Shown in pieces: positions 1 to 12,576 of a stretch of 64,000 nucleotides of DNA. The stretch is taken from contig JAHLWZ010000833.1 in the NCBI GenBank assembly GCA_020536535.1, positions 1-64,000 on the forward strand, in the 5' to 3' direction. The translations under genes were made by a program, and so were the position numbers. Every line of letters starts with the position of its first letter. Positions within the stretch are counted from its first letter, which is position 1. This DNA comes from Pelomyxa schiedti (lineage: Eukaryota > Evosea > Pelobiontida > Pelomyxidae). The notes beneath the pieces are model-generated. The model was not told the DNA's origin. It was given only the letters and a program-made list of their open reading frames with translations, and searched no databases.

Positions 1-1451
1 TGTTGGTATATGTGAGGGCTCCATTTTGATTGGAGATAACTACTTGAATGACACAATCACGATTTACACTCTGGACACGTCTACCGATCCCCCAGTATCA
101 ACAGACATGCATGTGCTTATTATTGAATGAATTAATCAAAATGCAAAGTAAAAAAGCAAATTGCAGCACACTTGCCTGACTGAACAATTTGCAGATATAC
201 AATACTTGACTTTGCCTACCAAAGGGGGTGCATTGATAACAGTGACAACATTGTGTATCTGTTCTATGGCAAAGCCAATCAACCACACAGAATCGACGCT
301 CTGGATCCCTTCACAGGGAAGCTTCTTTATTTCGGGTGTGCCCCGCCTCCTTTCTGTCACTCACTCACTCATTATTTCTTTGAACTCAAAGCCCAGAGTT
401 CACTCTACCTGAAGGAATAGAGGATGTCAAATGCGATTCTGTCTGGCACACTGTGATTCTCGCTAGCACTCCTTCTCAGCATCACTCTGTGGTGGTCTAC
501 AATGCTGTTCCTGCAACTGGAGAAGTTACCGTGATGGCGGTCTACAATGCCAGCGATTACCAATTGCAATTGATGTACACTCTCACATTTCAACCTTCTC
601 TGCCTGAATCCTCACAGTCCTGGGCAGCAGGCCTATGACAGCCAATCACATCAATACATCTTCCCGAACGAGTACCTGCAAAAAATTGAAAATGGAATCC
701 ACTTCAACTTCGGGACTCTGTTAGCTTTCCAACTTGACAACGGGACTATTGGGGAATATCCCTGGGAAACTGAAGACTGGAATTTTCAGGTTTCAGTTTC
801 CCAATCCCTTGTTGATTTCATTCACACATTCCTCACAGTCCCCGTCAGCAGTTGTTGGGGGTGAATACCTTCTTGTAATCGGAATGTTCTCCCGCTCCCT
901 GGCAACCCAAAGTAAGCAGCAATTGTACCTAGCTGCCCTTCTGAACTTGGAGATGATGGACTACAAAGCCGGTCCTACCTACACAGATGTAGGGGGCGAC
1001 TATGTCATGATAGACACTATCTGGGGGGTTGGAACGGCATATATTCCACAAATCAACCATTTCTTTGGCTACGAGGCCCCCACAAGGTCACGGGGTTCTT
1101 ATCTCTTGGACTGGGATGTGGACACAGGGATAAGAACCAAATCCCAGCAATTTCTTGTTGAACCTCTCACTTGGGTTTCTTATCTCACTCCATGATGAAA
1201 GTTAAGAACTCATTTTACTTTTACTTGTGCAAAAAAGTGGTGTTGTCAGAGGAGAGATACAGATTCGGAGGGTCGGAATGTGGAGATTCGAAGTCCTCCT
1301 CGATGAACCTTTCTGGGGAGTAGCCAAGTCACTGATTATCTGCTGTTACGAGTACCCCAACGACCATCAGATGGCCTCTGCCCCAGGATGCACCCACTTT
1401 TGGGTACTTCCCACTACCAGAAGATACTTCTGCTTTTATTTCTTTCTTTGA
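1..1451 (+). CDS. Beta-propeller-like hypothetical protein, 5' end outside window
   Basis: Not recognised as a named family. The reading frame is already open at base 1 and continues across several exons: about 1-110, 191-330 (after an intron ending TTGCAG), 392-640, roughly 655-790, 840-1180 and possibly 1260-1451. The peptides look like blades of a propeller: strands such as DNIVYLFYGK and GKLLYFG, then HHSVVVYNAV, LLAFQLDNGTIGEYP and GEYLLVIGMFSRS. There are NxT/S sites, which would suit a secreted or lumenal protein, but the N-terminus is not visible, so this is inference. The neighbour at 1505 converges on it with about 50 bases between the ends. Exon joins and the stop near 1451 are provisional. 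It could also be a degraded gene, because the last 250 bases read poorly. Confidence 0.45.
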
Positions 1452-1504
1452 CTACAAAAATGTTTCCGGCACGTTGTCGCGCCGGAGGGATGGGCGATTT
1501 CTAA

Positions 1505-4500
1505 TTACAGAGCCTTTTTATTTGCTGACGCCGCAATCATGGCATTGGCGAAACTTAGGAAGACATTGAGTGTGCATTGGGATTGGGTGGGAGCATACTC
1601 TTGGGACAGCCGCTGGAGGGAGATCTCGAAAGTCTCCTTTTCTTCTTTGGCTTTATTCAGATCGTGTTTGAGCTGTGTCATCTCTTCCTCCATAAGTTGT
1701 ACCTGGAAGAGGGTTTATCCTTTAGATGAGGGAGACGGTTTCGGGAGTTGTTAAACTTTATTTTGCAGTGTTTCTAGAGTCAATTCCAGCTGACGAATGT
1801 GTGTCAGCGCTTCCTCATACTGAAGAAAAGTTAGAAACTGTTAGGAATATGTAGAATCACCTTTTCCGTAGGAACAGATGCCTCTAGTTGTGTGACAAGT
1901 TGGTTGATAGTTGAATTCCTCTCGTTGATCTCGGCGTGCGCCGTCTCGAGTTTCTGCTTGAGTTCTTGACATGTGGAAGTTGCCACAACAAGGGCCTGTT
2001 GGGTAGCTAGTGAGAACACAAGGCTTTAGTACACTTGGTGGGTACTTGCGCCTGTAATTCTGTCTGATCCCCAAGGCTTGCAACTTGTTGTTCACTCAAT
2101 TCCAAGAGCTTGTTCAACTCGACTTCACGGTCCTGAGAGGAAAGTAGGTGGGTAGTGACATTTGGAATGAGTGTCAGACCTTAATTTGCTCAGTCAGTGC
2201 TGCAACTTGTATTCGCAGGGAATCAGATTGTGATGCCTGCTCGGCATACCTCTTCCTGAAATCGGCCTCCAAGGATCTGGTGGCAAGGTCTGTGTCAAGC
2301 AATTTCTTGTCTGCTTTGTTGCATTCCTCGGTTTTTCGAAGTAAAGCATCAGAAGCTTCCTGTCATTGAGTTGTTATGTATTCAGTTTAGGGGAAGAAGG
2401 AGCGAACTGTAAGTTTTATCTTTGTCTCTTCAAGGGTTTTGAGAACTGCTACTTTTTCACGCTGTAGGAGTCAAGTTAAAAGAAAAAAAAAGAGAATTTG
2501 AAACTTTGGCTTTTTCTTCCTCAGCTGCAATATCATTTTTCAACTGTGCAAGTTGTTGTTCTTTGGCAGATAACCTTTGCTTTATTCTTGAAAAAAGAAA
2601 AAAGGGTTTGCACAAACTTCAATGAGAATTCACCCATTTCTGAAGTTGTTTTTGCCAATTCATTTCCCATATCTGAAAATCTTTCCTTCCATCTGTTCGA
2701 GTCAGTGAGGCGAGACTCAGCCAGGTCACTGAGTTTTTTACATTGTTGAATGAGAGTTTGCTCGTGTTGCTCTGTAGTCTTTTGTTTGAAACAAGATGAA
2801 CTAAGAAGGAACCAATTGTAGTGGGAAGAAAACTTTGAGTTTATCTTGAAGTTGTGTGACCATCTCCTCTTTCTGCCTAAACTCTGTTTTTAGTTTGTCA
2901 GTTTCCAGTTGGTGTTGCTTTGCAACTTCTTCAAGGTGTTTGGCACTCTGTAGTAAAAATAAGACAGAAAAACGTATGTGATGGAGAGTCAACTTGCTGC
3001 TGCAACTCAAGACGTTTCATTAAATTAGAATTGCTTTGCTTTTCTGCAGCAAATAGCGTTTTAAACTGAAATGATTGTAATCAGTTTTTTCTGAGGGGAA
3101 TAAATGGAGATGAGCTTCTTACATCCTCAAGTTCTGCAGCTTTTGCTGCAACCATCTCTTTTTGTAATGTTAAGTCACTTTTGGCTACAGATGCCTCTGT
3201 TTTGGCCACATCAAGGCCGGATTTAATTACAGTAATCTCTTGACTGAGCTCAAATATTTTCTACACAATAGTTTCTTAAGGCCGGTGGGAATTTTGTTAT
3301 ATAAAAAAAAACGAATATGAAGATGTTGCAGTTGAGTTACCTTTTTTGCCTCGGCCATTTCATTATTTTTGGAACATAAAATTTGTTCGACATCAGAGAG
3401 CCGTCTGAATATTTGTATAAAAGAAGAGAGTAGTGGATGGTAAACACCTCAGCTCCACTGTCATTGTGGCGATATTTTCTTTCAGCTGTGAAATGACTTT
3501 TTTGCTTTCTAGTTCGCTGTTCAAAAGGTTTGACTCTGTATCCTCCAACTTCGTCGTTGTAAGAAAAAGAAGCAGCCGGGAAAACAACCTTGCTTATACT
3601 CTCCTTTTGAGTGTGGAGCCTTTGCTGAAGATTCTGATTGGTATCCTCTAAGTTAGTCACTTGTGTAGATAGGTCGGCAATTGTTTGACTGGCTTTGGAA
3701 AGGGTGTCCGCCTGGAATAAGGTAATTATGTAGAGCGGAAAAAGGAAACGAAAACGATTACCTTGGAGGAAAGTTCTGTTTGAGTGCGACTCAGAATTTC
3801 TAAAGCTTGCTCCTTATCATGCAGATATTGCTGAGATGTATTGTTGTGTTGTGTGACTAGCAGTTCAGATGCTGTAAGTTTTTGACTTGTTTCATCACAG
3901 AGTGATTTAGCTCGGTCTAGTTCTTGTTGTTGCAAGGAGAAAAGTTCACGCCATCTGTCCGATTCTTTTTTCAAGTCTAACTCTGCTGCTTGTCTTTCCC
4001 TTTTGATTGCTTCACTTCTCTCTTCAGAAGTTGTTCGTTTTAGTTTGGACATTTCTTTGATTGTTTGGTCTCTTTGTTCTTCTGCATCCTTCCGGCCTTG
4101 CTCGGCAGTTTCCAGAGAGAGTTGCAGTTTTGATAGCGTGGATTGGCATTGTTCCCTTTCCATCTCAATTTTACTGACAGCAAGTGATAACTCGGAAACT
4201 TTCTGAGTGAGCTCGGAATTGTTCTGCTTCAATTGGTCAAGCTCTTGCTGCTTCTGTTTGCGAGTTTCAATATAAGCTTCCAGATCTCTTGTGCAAGTCA
4301 TTAGCTTCGTTTCTGCCTCATCATTAAGCATCTGAAGCTTGGAAACTTTGTTGTTTGACTCAGAAAGCTCATTTGCGAGTTGTGATATCTGGGACAGTTG
4401 CGAATCACGAAGGTCAGTTAATCCTTTAAGTTCTGTCTTGACAGAACTGAGGTCACTATGCAATGATGCAATGGTTGCCTCCGAGTTTTCACACCTCTTC

Positions 4501-7500
4501 TTAATGGTGGTATTTTCAGCAGTAACAGTTTCAAACTTCGATTTCCATTCTGTAACCTCAGCCAGATTGCGTTCAATAACCTCTCGAAAACTAGGTGCCA
4601 TTGCTTGACAAGGTTTCTCAGTTTCAGGTGGTTGGTCTCCCTCAGTTGTCTGAACAGGCATACCTCCTTCTTTCTCTCGGGACTGTGCTTCAAGCTCCAT
4701 CCTGGCGGCTTTCTCTTTATCTGCAATCTTTTGAGACTCGGACAGTCTTTGCTTAGTGAGGTTAAGTTCGCCCTTCAGTTCATTAGTTCTCCTTTTTTTG
4801 GCTAAAAGGTCCCGCTGTGTATCTTCCAACTGTGCGTTCATTTTCGATGCAGATTGAGTGTGTTCTTCAATTTTGCGTTGTGCTTCAGAGTATTGCGCGC
4901 GAAGGCTCGTTAGCTCTTTTGTGCTGGTATTAAGCTCACTTGCGAGGGAGTTGGTTTTAAGTTCGAGAAGATGTTTTTCACTGGAGAGTGCCTCTATTTT
5001 CGTGTTCAACTGCAGCACATTACTCCTGAGTTCATCAAGAGCAGTATTATGAGCAAGGTTGGCAGTGTTAGCTGAATTTTTGAGAACTTCTGTCTGGTAA
5101 ATAAATAGCTCATTAGGGATTGAATCGAATTTTGGTGGCAGAGAACCTCTTCTGTGAGAAGGTTTATCTTTGCGTTTTTGTTCTCAATCTGAGCCTGAAG
5201 TTGCTGCATTGCAGATAATACCTCTTGTTTTTTGGATGTTTCGCGTGTAAGGTCTTTATCAACTGCCTCTCTGTGGGGACGATGAGTAATAGTATTTTAA
5301 AAAAGAACTTGAACACGCACTTCTCATCATGGAGTTGACCAATTTTCTCTTGTGCCTCCTAAGTACAAATCAGTGATAGTTAGTCGGTGCTTCAAGGAGG
5401 GCCAAATTTTACTTGCAGTTGGGAGCAAGCCGATTTGAGTTTGTCTGAAGTTATAGTGCACTCCTGAATTGCGTCCTCAGTACGCTTTTTCCATTGCAGA
5501 ATGTCCTTCTCAGCGATTTGTAGTCTCGATTGAAGATCAGCATTCTTCACTTCTTTTAGAAATATTCTTTACGTGGAGTGCAGTGTAGTGTCATGCAGTT
5601 GATGAGGGTTATTATAACCTGCTTCTCCGCTGTTGCCAACAGGGATGCTCTCTCTTTCGCCCACACATCTCGCTGCTTTCCTTCCTCCGCCAATGCCATA
5701 TCCTTATTATTTGCAACTTGATCTTGGGACTGCTTCAACTGATCTTGGGTCTGGTTCAGCAGACGCTGGGTCTGCTTTAGTTGATCTTGGGTTTTATTCA
5801 ACAGATCTTGTGTGTCCGTCAGTCCTCGTTTGTGCTGTTCAGCAGTACTTTTGGTATCTTCTAGCTTGGCCGTCAGAGAAGAAATACTTTGCTTGAATGA
5901 ATTTTCTTCTGTTTGCATCTTTGCCACTGTTTCATGGACTTCAGAAAGCTGTCGCCGTAACTGCATTGATTCAGCTTCCAGTTCAGCATTTTTTGAACTG
6001 AGTTTGATGTCCTTTTCTTCAAATTTTTTCAGGTCTGCACAGTACCCAGATAACTGTTGCTTCAGTGACTCCACATCTTTGTCACTTTTGTTCAATGCCT
6101 CAGTTAAAAATGTGATTGTCTTTTCTTGGTCAGAAGATTTTCTTCTCACAATATCAACTTCGGCAATGAATTTGGCATCCGCAATAGCTTTTTCCGATGT
6201 CCTATCTTGGGACTGTTGTAGAGCTTGTTGCAATTGTTGCACAGTTGCTCTCAGTGCTCGAACTTCTTCGGTGTCATTAATATTTGGTACAGGTACACCA
6301 CCACTGCTATGAAGGGGATTTGGCTCAGTTTTAGGGGGCTTTTTATGTGTTATTTCAAGGTTAGCACGATTTTCCCCCCTTTTTAAAAGAAGAGCCATAC
6401 ACTATTTGTAGAACTTGCTGGTGTAGGTGGTTGCGTTAGAGGCTTTGCAGGCGTTGGGGGTGACACTGATGGAGTAACTTCAACAACCGGGGTACCAACT
6501 GTCTTATTTGTGTAGAAAGCAAGGTCAGTGGGCATATGATCAAAATCAGTTTGTTGGAGGTAAGCCATCATTTTTGTGGTATCTTGTGGGAAATAAGTTG
6601 AGAACCAGAAATGAACAGTTGCGGTACCGTGAGTAAAATCTACCACATCAAGCGGGCCTAAGATCCCCAAAAGTAAACCAGTTTTCTCTGTGGAGTGAAA
6701 AATTGAATGTGGGTCGTACCATTCCCTGTCGCGAGTCATGTCAATAAGTTATCATATGATAGTTGTAGTGTAGTGAGTGGAAGGGGGTTTTTTATCCACA
6801 AATTACCTTATGAGATTTGTGTTTTGGGTGATGGCATCCAGTATATCAACGAGTTGTTTGGTAAAAAGGGCATACTGAATGACAGCTCTGCCTATTTAAG
6901 TGTGAGGGAAAAGGAATGGAAAAGGAATGGAAACTACCCTTCCCTCTTGGGGTCTTGGCTTTTGGTAAAGCATTTGCAGTATCAAAAACCTTTTTCGCTT
7001 TCCTACTTTGCTGGAGGAATTCAATGTAGTCCTTCTTCTTTTTGCCTCCAAAAAAGGAAAAAACTTTTGGTTTGTCGTTAGAACCAAGGATTTTTTCATG
7101 TGGGAGTTTTTTTTTTTTTTGGGTGATTGCCAACAAAATAGTCACTTAACAAGTGCACTTTGTGTGAGTGAACTACCTTCTCTCATTCCAACAAGTAGCA
7201 GTTGCTCAATGGCAATGCACACACGACCATTGAGCTTTTGCGCCTGAGCCAGTGACCCGAAGTCAAACTTTGTCACCTCCTCCCCCTGGTCGTTGGTTCC
7301 ACACGATGCGCCCAGAATGTCCTGGACCGCGGCCGCAAAATCGTCCATCATCTGTTGCGTCTGCAGCGGCGCGTCCTGCGCCGACACCACCAATCCAGAC
7401 GACGACGTGTTGAGCGCGTTTGGCGATGGTGTTGCGCCGGGCGACGGCGTTTCTGGCTGCGAAGAAAGGCCCGACAGCAGCGACGAGAACGAGGTTGGCG

Positions 7501-7519
7501 ACGTAGATGGGTTGCTCAT
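1505..7519 (-). CDS. RUN-domain protein with long coiled coil
   Basis: Likely effector of a small GTPase (Rab/Rap/Arf type) acting on endomembranes or the cytoskeleton, as known for RUN proteins. ATG at 7519 begins a Ser/Thr/Pro-rich leader (MSNPSTSPTS). The RUN domain follows across several exons: LNGRVCIAIEQLLLVG, KDYIEFLQQ, RAVIQYALFTKQLVDILD and EWYDPHSIFHSTEKTGLLLG, the usual order of conserved RUN helices. After a Pro-rich hinge (near 6390-6480) comes a very long heptad-rich coiled coil; the largest exons are about 5556-6398 and 3726-5018, followed by many smaller ones. Within it is a short repeated pattern (QDQLKQTQ, NQTQDQLKQSQ) near 5730-5800. The architecture resembles RUFY-type proteins, but I see no C-terminal FYVE finger; the last exon ends ASANKKAL. 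The exon set is incomplete in detail, while overall identity is firm. Confidence 0.85.
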
Positions 7520-7778
7520 CGGAATGAAGCGGTCTCTCCGTAACCCAGGGGAGTCAGACACGGCCACAATAACAACGAAACTGTTTTTTTTGGCCGTTCG
7601 AGATCTGATCGTTCGGTCAAACTCACTTTCATCAATCTGACACACGATCCGGGGTCTGCTGCCACACTCAACATTTTCATCTGGAACGTTCCAATCAGCT
7701 CCGTTAAGGGGTGTGAGGTGTCAGAGGTTTTCGTCTGTTTCCATCAGGAGACAAAAAGAATAAACAGAATAAAAAAAA

Positions 7779-8658
7779 ATGAGGAAGAGGGCAACGACAC
7801 GCGACGGGAGCGATGATGACGAGATCTACGGTGATGACGAGAGACCACTGGACGCACAACGTATGTTTGTTGTAGTATCTTAATAATAAACCGAAAACTA
7901 GAGTGTAAGATCATTGCCGACGAAATGCAAGTCGCCAATGCAAAGCAGTCCTTTGTGGCACAGGTGTGGTGTTTTTTTCCTCCTCTTGACCCTTATCAAT
8001 TGCAGGTATTTGTATGTGCGTGCGTAATTGGGTTAGCCTGTGTCAAACTTTACTTTGCTTACTGGTGCTTCACAGCTATTGTGGTACCGCCCCATAGAAG
8101 TAGTAAAAGTTATTTATTATACACTAGTTGATAATGTCCACCCAAAGCTCAACTTTCACCACTTTCCCTTCTCTCCCCTGTTCGTTAAAACTGAACAGGT
8201 ATCCAGACCACACCTGGTTAGAACACAAAGACGATGTCTTGTGTACCCGGCACCCACACTACCCTCTCTTGGACCATCTGAACGGTACATTACTTAGTGC
8301 ACTGGAACTCACAAGTGCCCTGTGCTTCGTGCTTTGTGCTTTGCATATCATACCGCCATTTGTGACCCAACAAAATTCCTGGTTGGCATTGATTCCACTC
8401 ATTGTGTCCATGATTGGGTTTTGGCTATCACTTCACTGGCTTCATGGCCCGACATTACTAGACAACACAGTTGACACCAAGCAACACAGTTTCTGGCTCA
8501 TTGCCCACACCCCTCTATTTGGTGCAGTGTGGTTGTTTGGGCTTAACTTTATCGTATCAGTGCTGGTCGCCTACATGAGAAAGATCATAACAGACACGTC
8601 CAAAGCCATCAACGACCTCTCCCTCTCTCAAGCTGCCCAGTGCACCAAAGTCATCTAA
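7779..8658 (+). CDS. Small multi-pass membrane protein, unidentified
   Basis: No family recognised. ATG at 7779 is preceded by an A-run and encodes an acidic, charged N-terminus (GSDDDEIYGDDERPLD). A short intron (about 7860-7908) leads to QCKIIADEMQVANAKQSF, and a second intron ends TTGCAG near 8006. A hydrophobic segment VFVCACVIGLACVKLYF follows. The larger 3' exon (to TAA at 8656-8658) holds three more hydrophobic stretches: LLSALELTSALCFVLCAL, LALIPLIVSMIGFWLSL and FGLNFIVSVLVAY. Four membrane spans with a cytosolic acidic tail is the simplest reading. The join between 8075 and 8200 is unresolved: none of the splice pairs I tried kept the frame cleanly, so this could instead be two small genes with the second starting at ATG 8134. 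Confidence 0.5.
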
Positions 8659-8894
8659 CATAACCCAAACAAACATATGTCAAATACCCACCACTGCACT
8701 GCACTCAAAAGGAGCAGCACAACCAGCCGTTCTCTATCACACATTGGACCCAAGTACAAACAAATCAATCTTTTTGAAAAAAACAAAATGAACGTTGAAC
8801 AGAATGCCAGGGTACCGATTCACTCGCAACGACAACCAAAGCTTTACTCACGACACAGGGATTCCCGCAAAATGTACCAGGGGGCACTAAATTG

Positions 8895-10026
8895 ATGGGG
8901 CTGCTGCTGGTCGTCTGCTTCATTATGGGTGGGTTCGTGCTGAGGGCTGAGTTGCCACCGATCACGTCGGCGGTCGCTACGACAAATGGTGGAAGCAACT
9001 CCCATAATGAGCAGGCGGTGGTGCCGAATGCAGTCACTCAAGAGCAGTATTACTCGCGTATGAGAGACAGACCTGCTTATGTGCTGGCAATCAATCCAGG
9101 ATTGTGGGTCTACCACCATTTCTTGTTGGATTGTGATTACTTTTTTTTCTAAATTCCTTTATAATGGAGCCTTAATAGTTTAATTTATGATTTTCTTTCT
9201 GACTTGGCTTATTGCAAACAGCTATTGGCGAGTTTGGACAATTTTCACTGCTGGTTTTTTCGAGATAAGTATACTTAGTGTATGTCCGTTCCTTTTTCCT
9301 GCACATTCCAAAACTCTGAAACGGCCCTTACACTATAGTTCATCTTTTCGTTGGTACTTGTAGCTATAATCGGCAGTCAAATAGAAATACTCTGGGGAAC
9401 TCACGAGTTCTTGCGATTCGCAGCTATTGTCACTTTCGTACCTTATTCTATTGTGTGGCCTTTGGTTACATTTTTTTCGCCTGTGGCGAGGAGCGCTCCA
9501 AATGTCTGTGGCGTCATGCCATTGTTGGTCGGCTTTTCTGTTGCTCTCAAGCAGCTAGACCCCAATAAAGTCATGAACATGTTATTTGTGTATACCATGC
9601 CAATGAAGGTTTGTTCCCTCTAAAGGATATAAAGCTGTACCCTAACCCCAAACCTCGTAGTATTTACCACTAGTAATGGTTGTATGTAGTCTGATTTTCG
9701 GATTGCTTGGGACTCTATGGATGTTTCCCCTCTCAGTTATGGGAATGATTCTCGCTTGGGCATACCTTCGATTCTGGCAGAGTCATGGCCAATCGGCACT
9801 CAAAGGTGATCTCTCTGAGCAGTTCTGTTTTGCAGATTTTTTCCCAGAGCCACTCAGGTATTATCCGAGACCCCAATTACACAACAACCTAAACACCACT
9901 AACCTGCACTCACACGTTCTCCCACAATTACTTCACAGAGGGTTTGTATCACGTATAGAAACTGGCTCTAGGCCGTCTTCCAGTTCCAGTTCCACACACG
10001 CACCTCCCCCAGCCCAAGTGATTTGA
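8895..10026 (+). CDS. TMEM115: TMEM115 homologue (rhomboid-like Golgi membrane protein)
   Basis: Inactive rhomboid-fold protein of the Golgi, in animals linked to retrograde transport and the COG complex. Diagnostic stretches are present in family order: PGLWVYHHF, GSQIEILWGTHEFLRF, GVMPLLVGFSVALKQL, LAWAYLRFWQSHG and the hallmark GDLSEQFCFADFFPEPLR near the C-terminus, followed by a short disordered tail ending at TGA 10024-10026. Start: ATG 8895 opens a hydrophobic segment (MGLLLVVCFIMGG); the frame is open upstream to 8799 without another ATG. Introns lie near 9110-9220, 9260-9335 and 9609-9660; the last is followed by KYLPLVMVVC. A fragment of this exon with the end of its intron is copied at 48490-48650. 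Confidence 0.88.
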
Positions 10027-10240
10027 GCGCCCCAACCAACACTAGGCTTGTCATACAAAAAATAGGAAAGAAACATGAAACAACTGGTTTTTTCCCCCTG
10101 AACTGTACCTATGTGTCAGATGAAGGTAAACACCCTCAAGGTGGGGCGGCATTCCACTTCCTTTAGGGAATTTGGGCTGTTGAACCCCTTCGCCAAACCA
10201 ACCAACTTAAGATTAAAACAGAAAAAGAAAAAAAAAACAA

Positions 10241-10756
10241 ATGTCACTGTCAGACGAAGACGGGGACGACTACCCAGACGATGGCGCCGGCGACGACGGA
10301 GAGGACAACGTGGACGACGACGCCCAAGACAACGTAGACGACGATGACGACGTAGCTGCGGCGACCCGCTCCACGTCGAGCACGACCTCGTCGTCGTCGT
10401 CGTCGGCCTCGAGATCCACGTCGTCGCTGCTGGGCGGCTCGGCCTCCACCGACGGCGCGGAGTTCCGCGTGATCGAGCTGAGCGTGGTGGAGAGGGAGCA
10501 GCGCGAGGTGACGGAGAGGATAGCGGCGCTGGCGTCGATGCCGCCTGGGCAGGCCGAGCTGCTCCTTATCTGGGCGCACTGGAAGGAGGAGAAGCTCACC
10601 CAGGACTACTTCGACAACGAGGCAAAGGTGCGCGTGTGTGGTGTGAATGTGCTAATGTGTTAGTGTGAGAGTGCCTTCCTTCATTGGTTTGGGTGCGATT
10701 TGTTTGTTGATCCCTCATGTTGTTGATGGTGTTGGTGTTGTTTGGTTGGGCTTGGC

Positions 10757-10824
<68 letters not shown>

Positions 10825-12514
10825 TCGATTGATTCATTGATAAGTGTACTGAACAAAATAAAAAGGTTTGCCGCTCTGCAGGTGTAATTATAAAGCCAAA
10901 CCACGTAGCTAGAACTACTGCAAAAACGCCAGTCAAATGCTTGATATGTTGGGAGTCTGTACCTGAGTCACAGACCTACTCGTTGTCTTGTGGGCATAAA
11001 CCCTACTGCGATCAGGTTGGAAAAGTTTCTTGGAAGTTGGGAGTACTCATACTCTCTTGTAGTGCATTGGTGAGTACATTAAGGAGAGAATTCAAGGTGA
11101 AGGGCGTTTCCTTGTTACGGTATGCATTGCCATCTTGCCAATATAGGCCTGAGCTTATCATCAGTGCCCTCATCCAAAATGTATATCATTGTATCCCGAT
11201 GATGCTATGAGACAATTTTTACCTGATGCACTTTATACCCGTTTCAGGAATTTCATAACCCGTTCACATGTTGAAGCCCAAACAAAAATGCGCTGGTGCT
11301 CCAACCCGAAGGTTAGACGTTTTGCTTTCTACTCACCATCTTACATTGGTTCTGTCTTAAGAGTTGCGGAAGAGTTGTAGAATTCACGGGATTTGGTAAA
11401 CCACCAGACATTGTTACTTGTACTTGTGGGTTCACATATTGTTGGATATGCGGGCATGAGCAGCATGACCCTGTTACTTGCGATCAGGTTTGTTCTTATC
11501 CTTTTCTTCATCTCGTAATGGTGATAGGTGAAAATATGGGAAGAAAGGGGTATGGATCCTGATGCTCGTCTTACCATGATGTGGGTACGCTCCAACACCA
11601 AGCCGTGTCCCAAGTGCAACCGCCCTATTCTGAAAAATGAAGGCTGCAATCACATGGTAATTTGGTTATGTCATACTAAAGCGCCTTATTCAGCATCCCA
11701 CAGACTTGCAGGAAACCTGGAGGTTGTGGCCACGAATTCTGTTGGCTTTGCAGAGAGGTACTTCCCCTAAATCTATAAAAACACGGAAATGGTATTTTAC
11801 ATCTTGTAAAGGACTGGTCCACACATGGCTCACATACAGGAGGGTACTTCTCCTGCAACCGTTATGAGAAGTCCAAAGCAAAGGAAATTGACGATGGGGC
11901 TGCCCGTGAAAAGGCGGAACTGGATCGCTATCTACATTATTACAACAGGTTCTTCAATTATGAATCTGATCTCAAGGTAGATTGAACAACTTGAGTCAAA
12001 CCAACAAATGCAGATGGCAGATGAAAAAAGACAGGCTGCACGCAGGAAAATGGAGGCATTCCGACGAGAAGGTGATACTGACATCACCTCCAAGAGATAT
12101 GGTTGCAGTTGCGATTTCATAGCTGAGGCTGTGGAAGTTGAACTGCAGTGCCGCAGGCTACTCAAGGTTCTCTTTTGAAGATTTATTTTCGACATTAACG
12201 CACTGCAGTATACCTACATCATTGCGTATTTCTTCCCCGACAAGGCCACAGAGAAGGAATTTTTCCTCTTCCAGCAGGCCAACCTTGAAGGTATCACAGA
12301 ACGCCTTGCAGACATGAATAAGGCTGACCTTAAGGTTTTCCTTACCTTTCCCGTGAAATCAATGTAACCACCACAACCATAGGACCTAAATGATGATCTT
12401 CTCCGAACCCGCATCCGCACTACTGCCCATTATCGGGAAGGAATGACTGCTGCAATGGCGGAGGCCGCAAGTAAAATGAAACTTACAAGAGACCCTACCA
12501 CCTCCTCCTCTTAA
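10241..12514 (+). CDS. Ariadne-type RBR E3 ubiquitin ligase
   Basis: Transfers ubiquitin from an E2 through a catalytic cysteine in RING2 (RBR mechanism). Order of parts: acidic and Ser-rich N-terminus ([11 protein letters not shown]); an ARIH-like helical segment ending [15 protein letters not shown]1 with [22 protein letters not shown] and CPHPKC; IBR with [20 protein letters not shown] and HDPVTC; RING2 with [17 protein letters not shown], where the cysteine of EGCNHM aligns with the catalytic cysteine of parkin and HHARI; then [25 protein letters not shown] and the Ariadne domain ([25 protein letters not shown]). This fits the Ariadne subfamily rather than parkin or RNF14. TAA stop is 12512-12514. 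Introns are 40-55 bases except the first (10628-10895), which carries a long TTA microsatellite. The first exon is very GC-rich. Confidence 0.92.
10757..10824. repeat. (TTA)n microsatellite in intron 1 of the RBR ligase
   Basis: About 22 uninterrupted TTA units, inside the 268-base first intron (10628-10895). Other introns of this gene are near 50 bases. Confidence 0.97.
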
Positions 12515-12576
12515 GTAATAAATAAAATAAGGCACAAAAGTTTTTTTTGTTATTCTCTTATTAGCGTATGTGTAGT

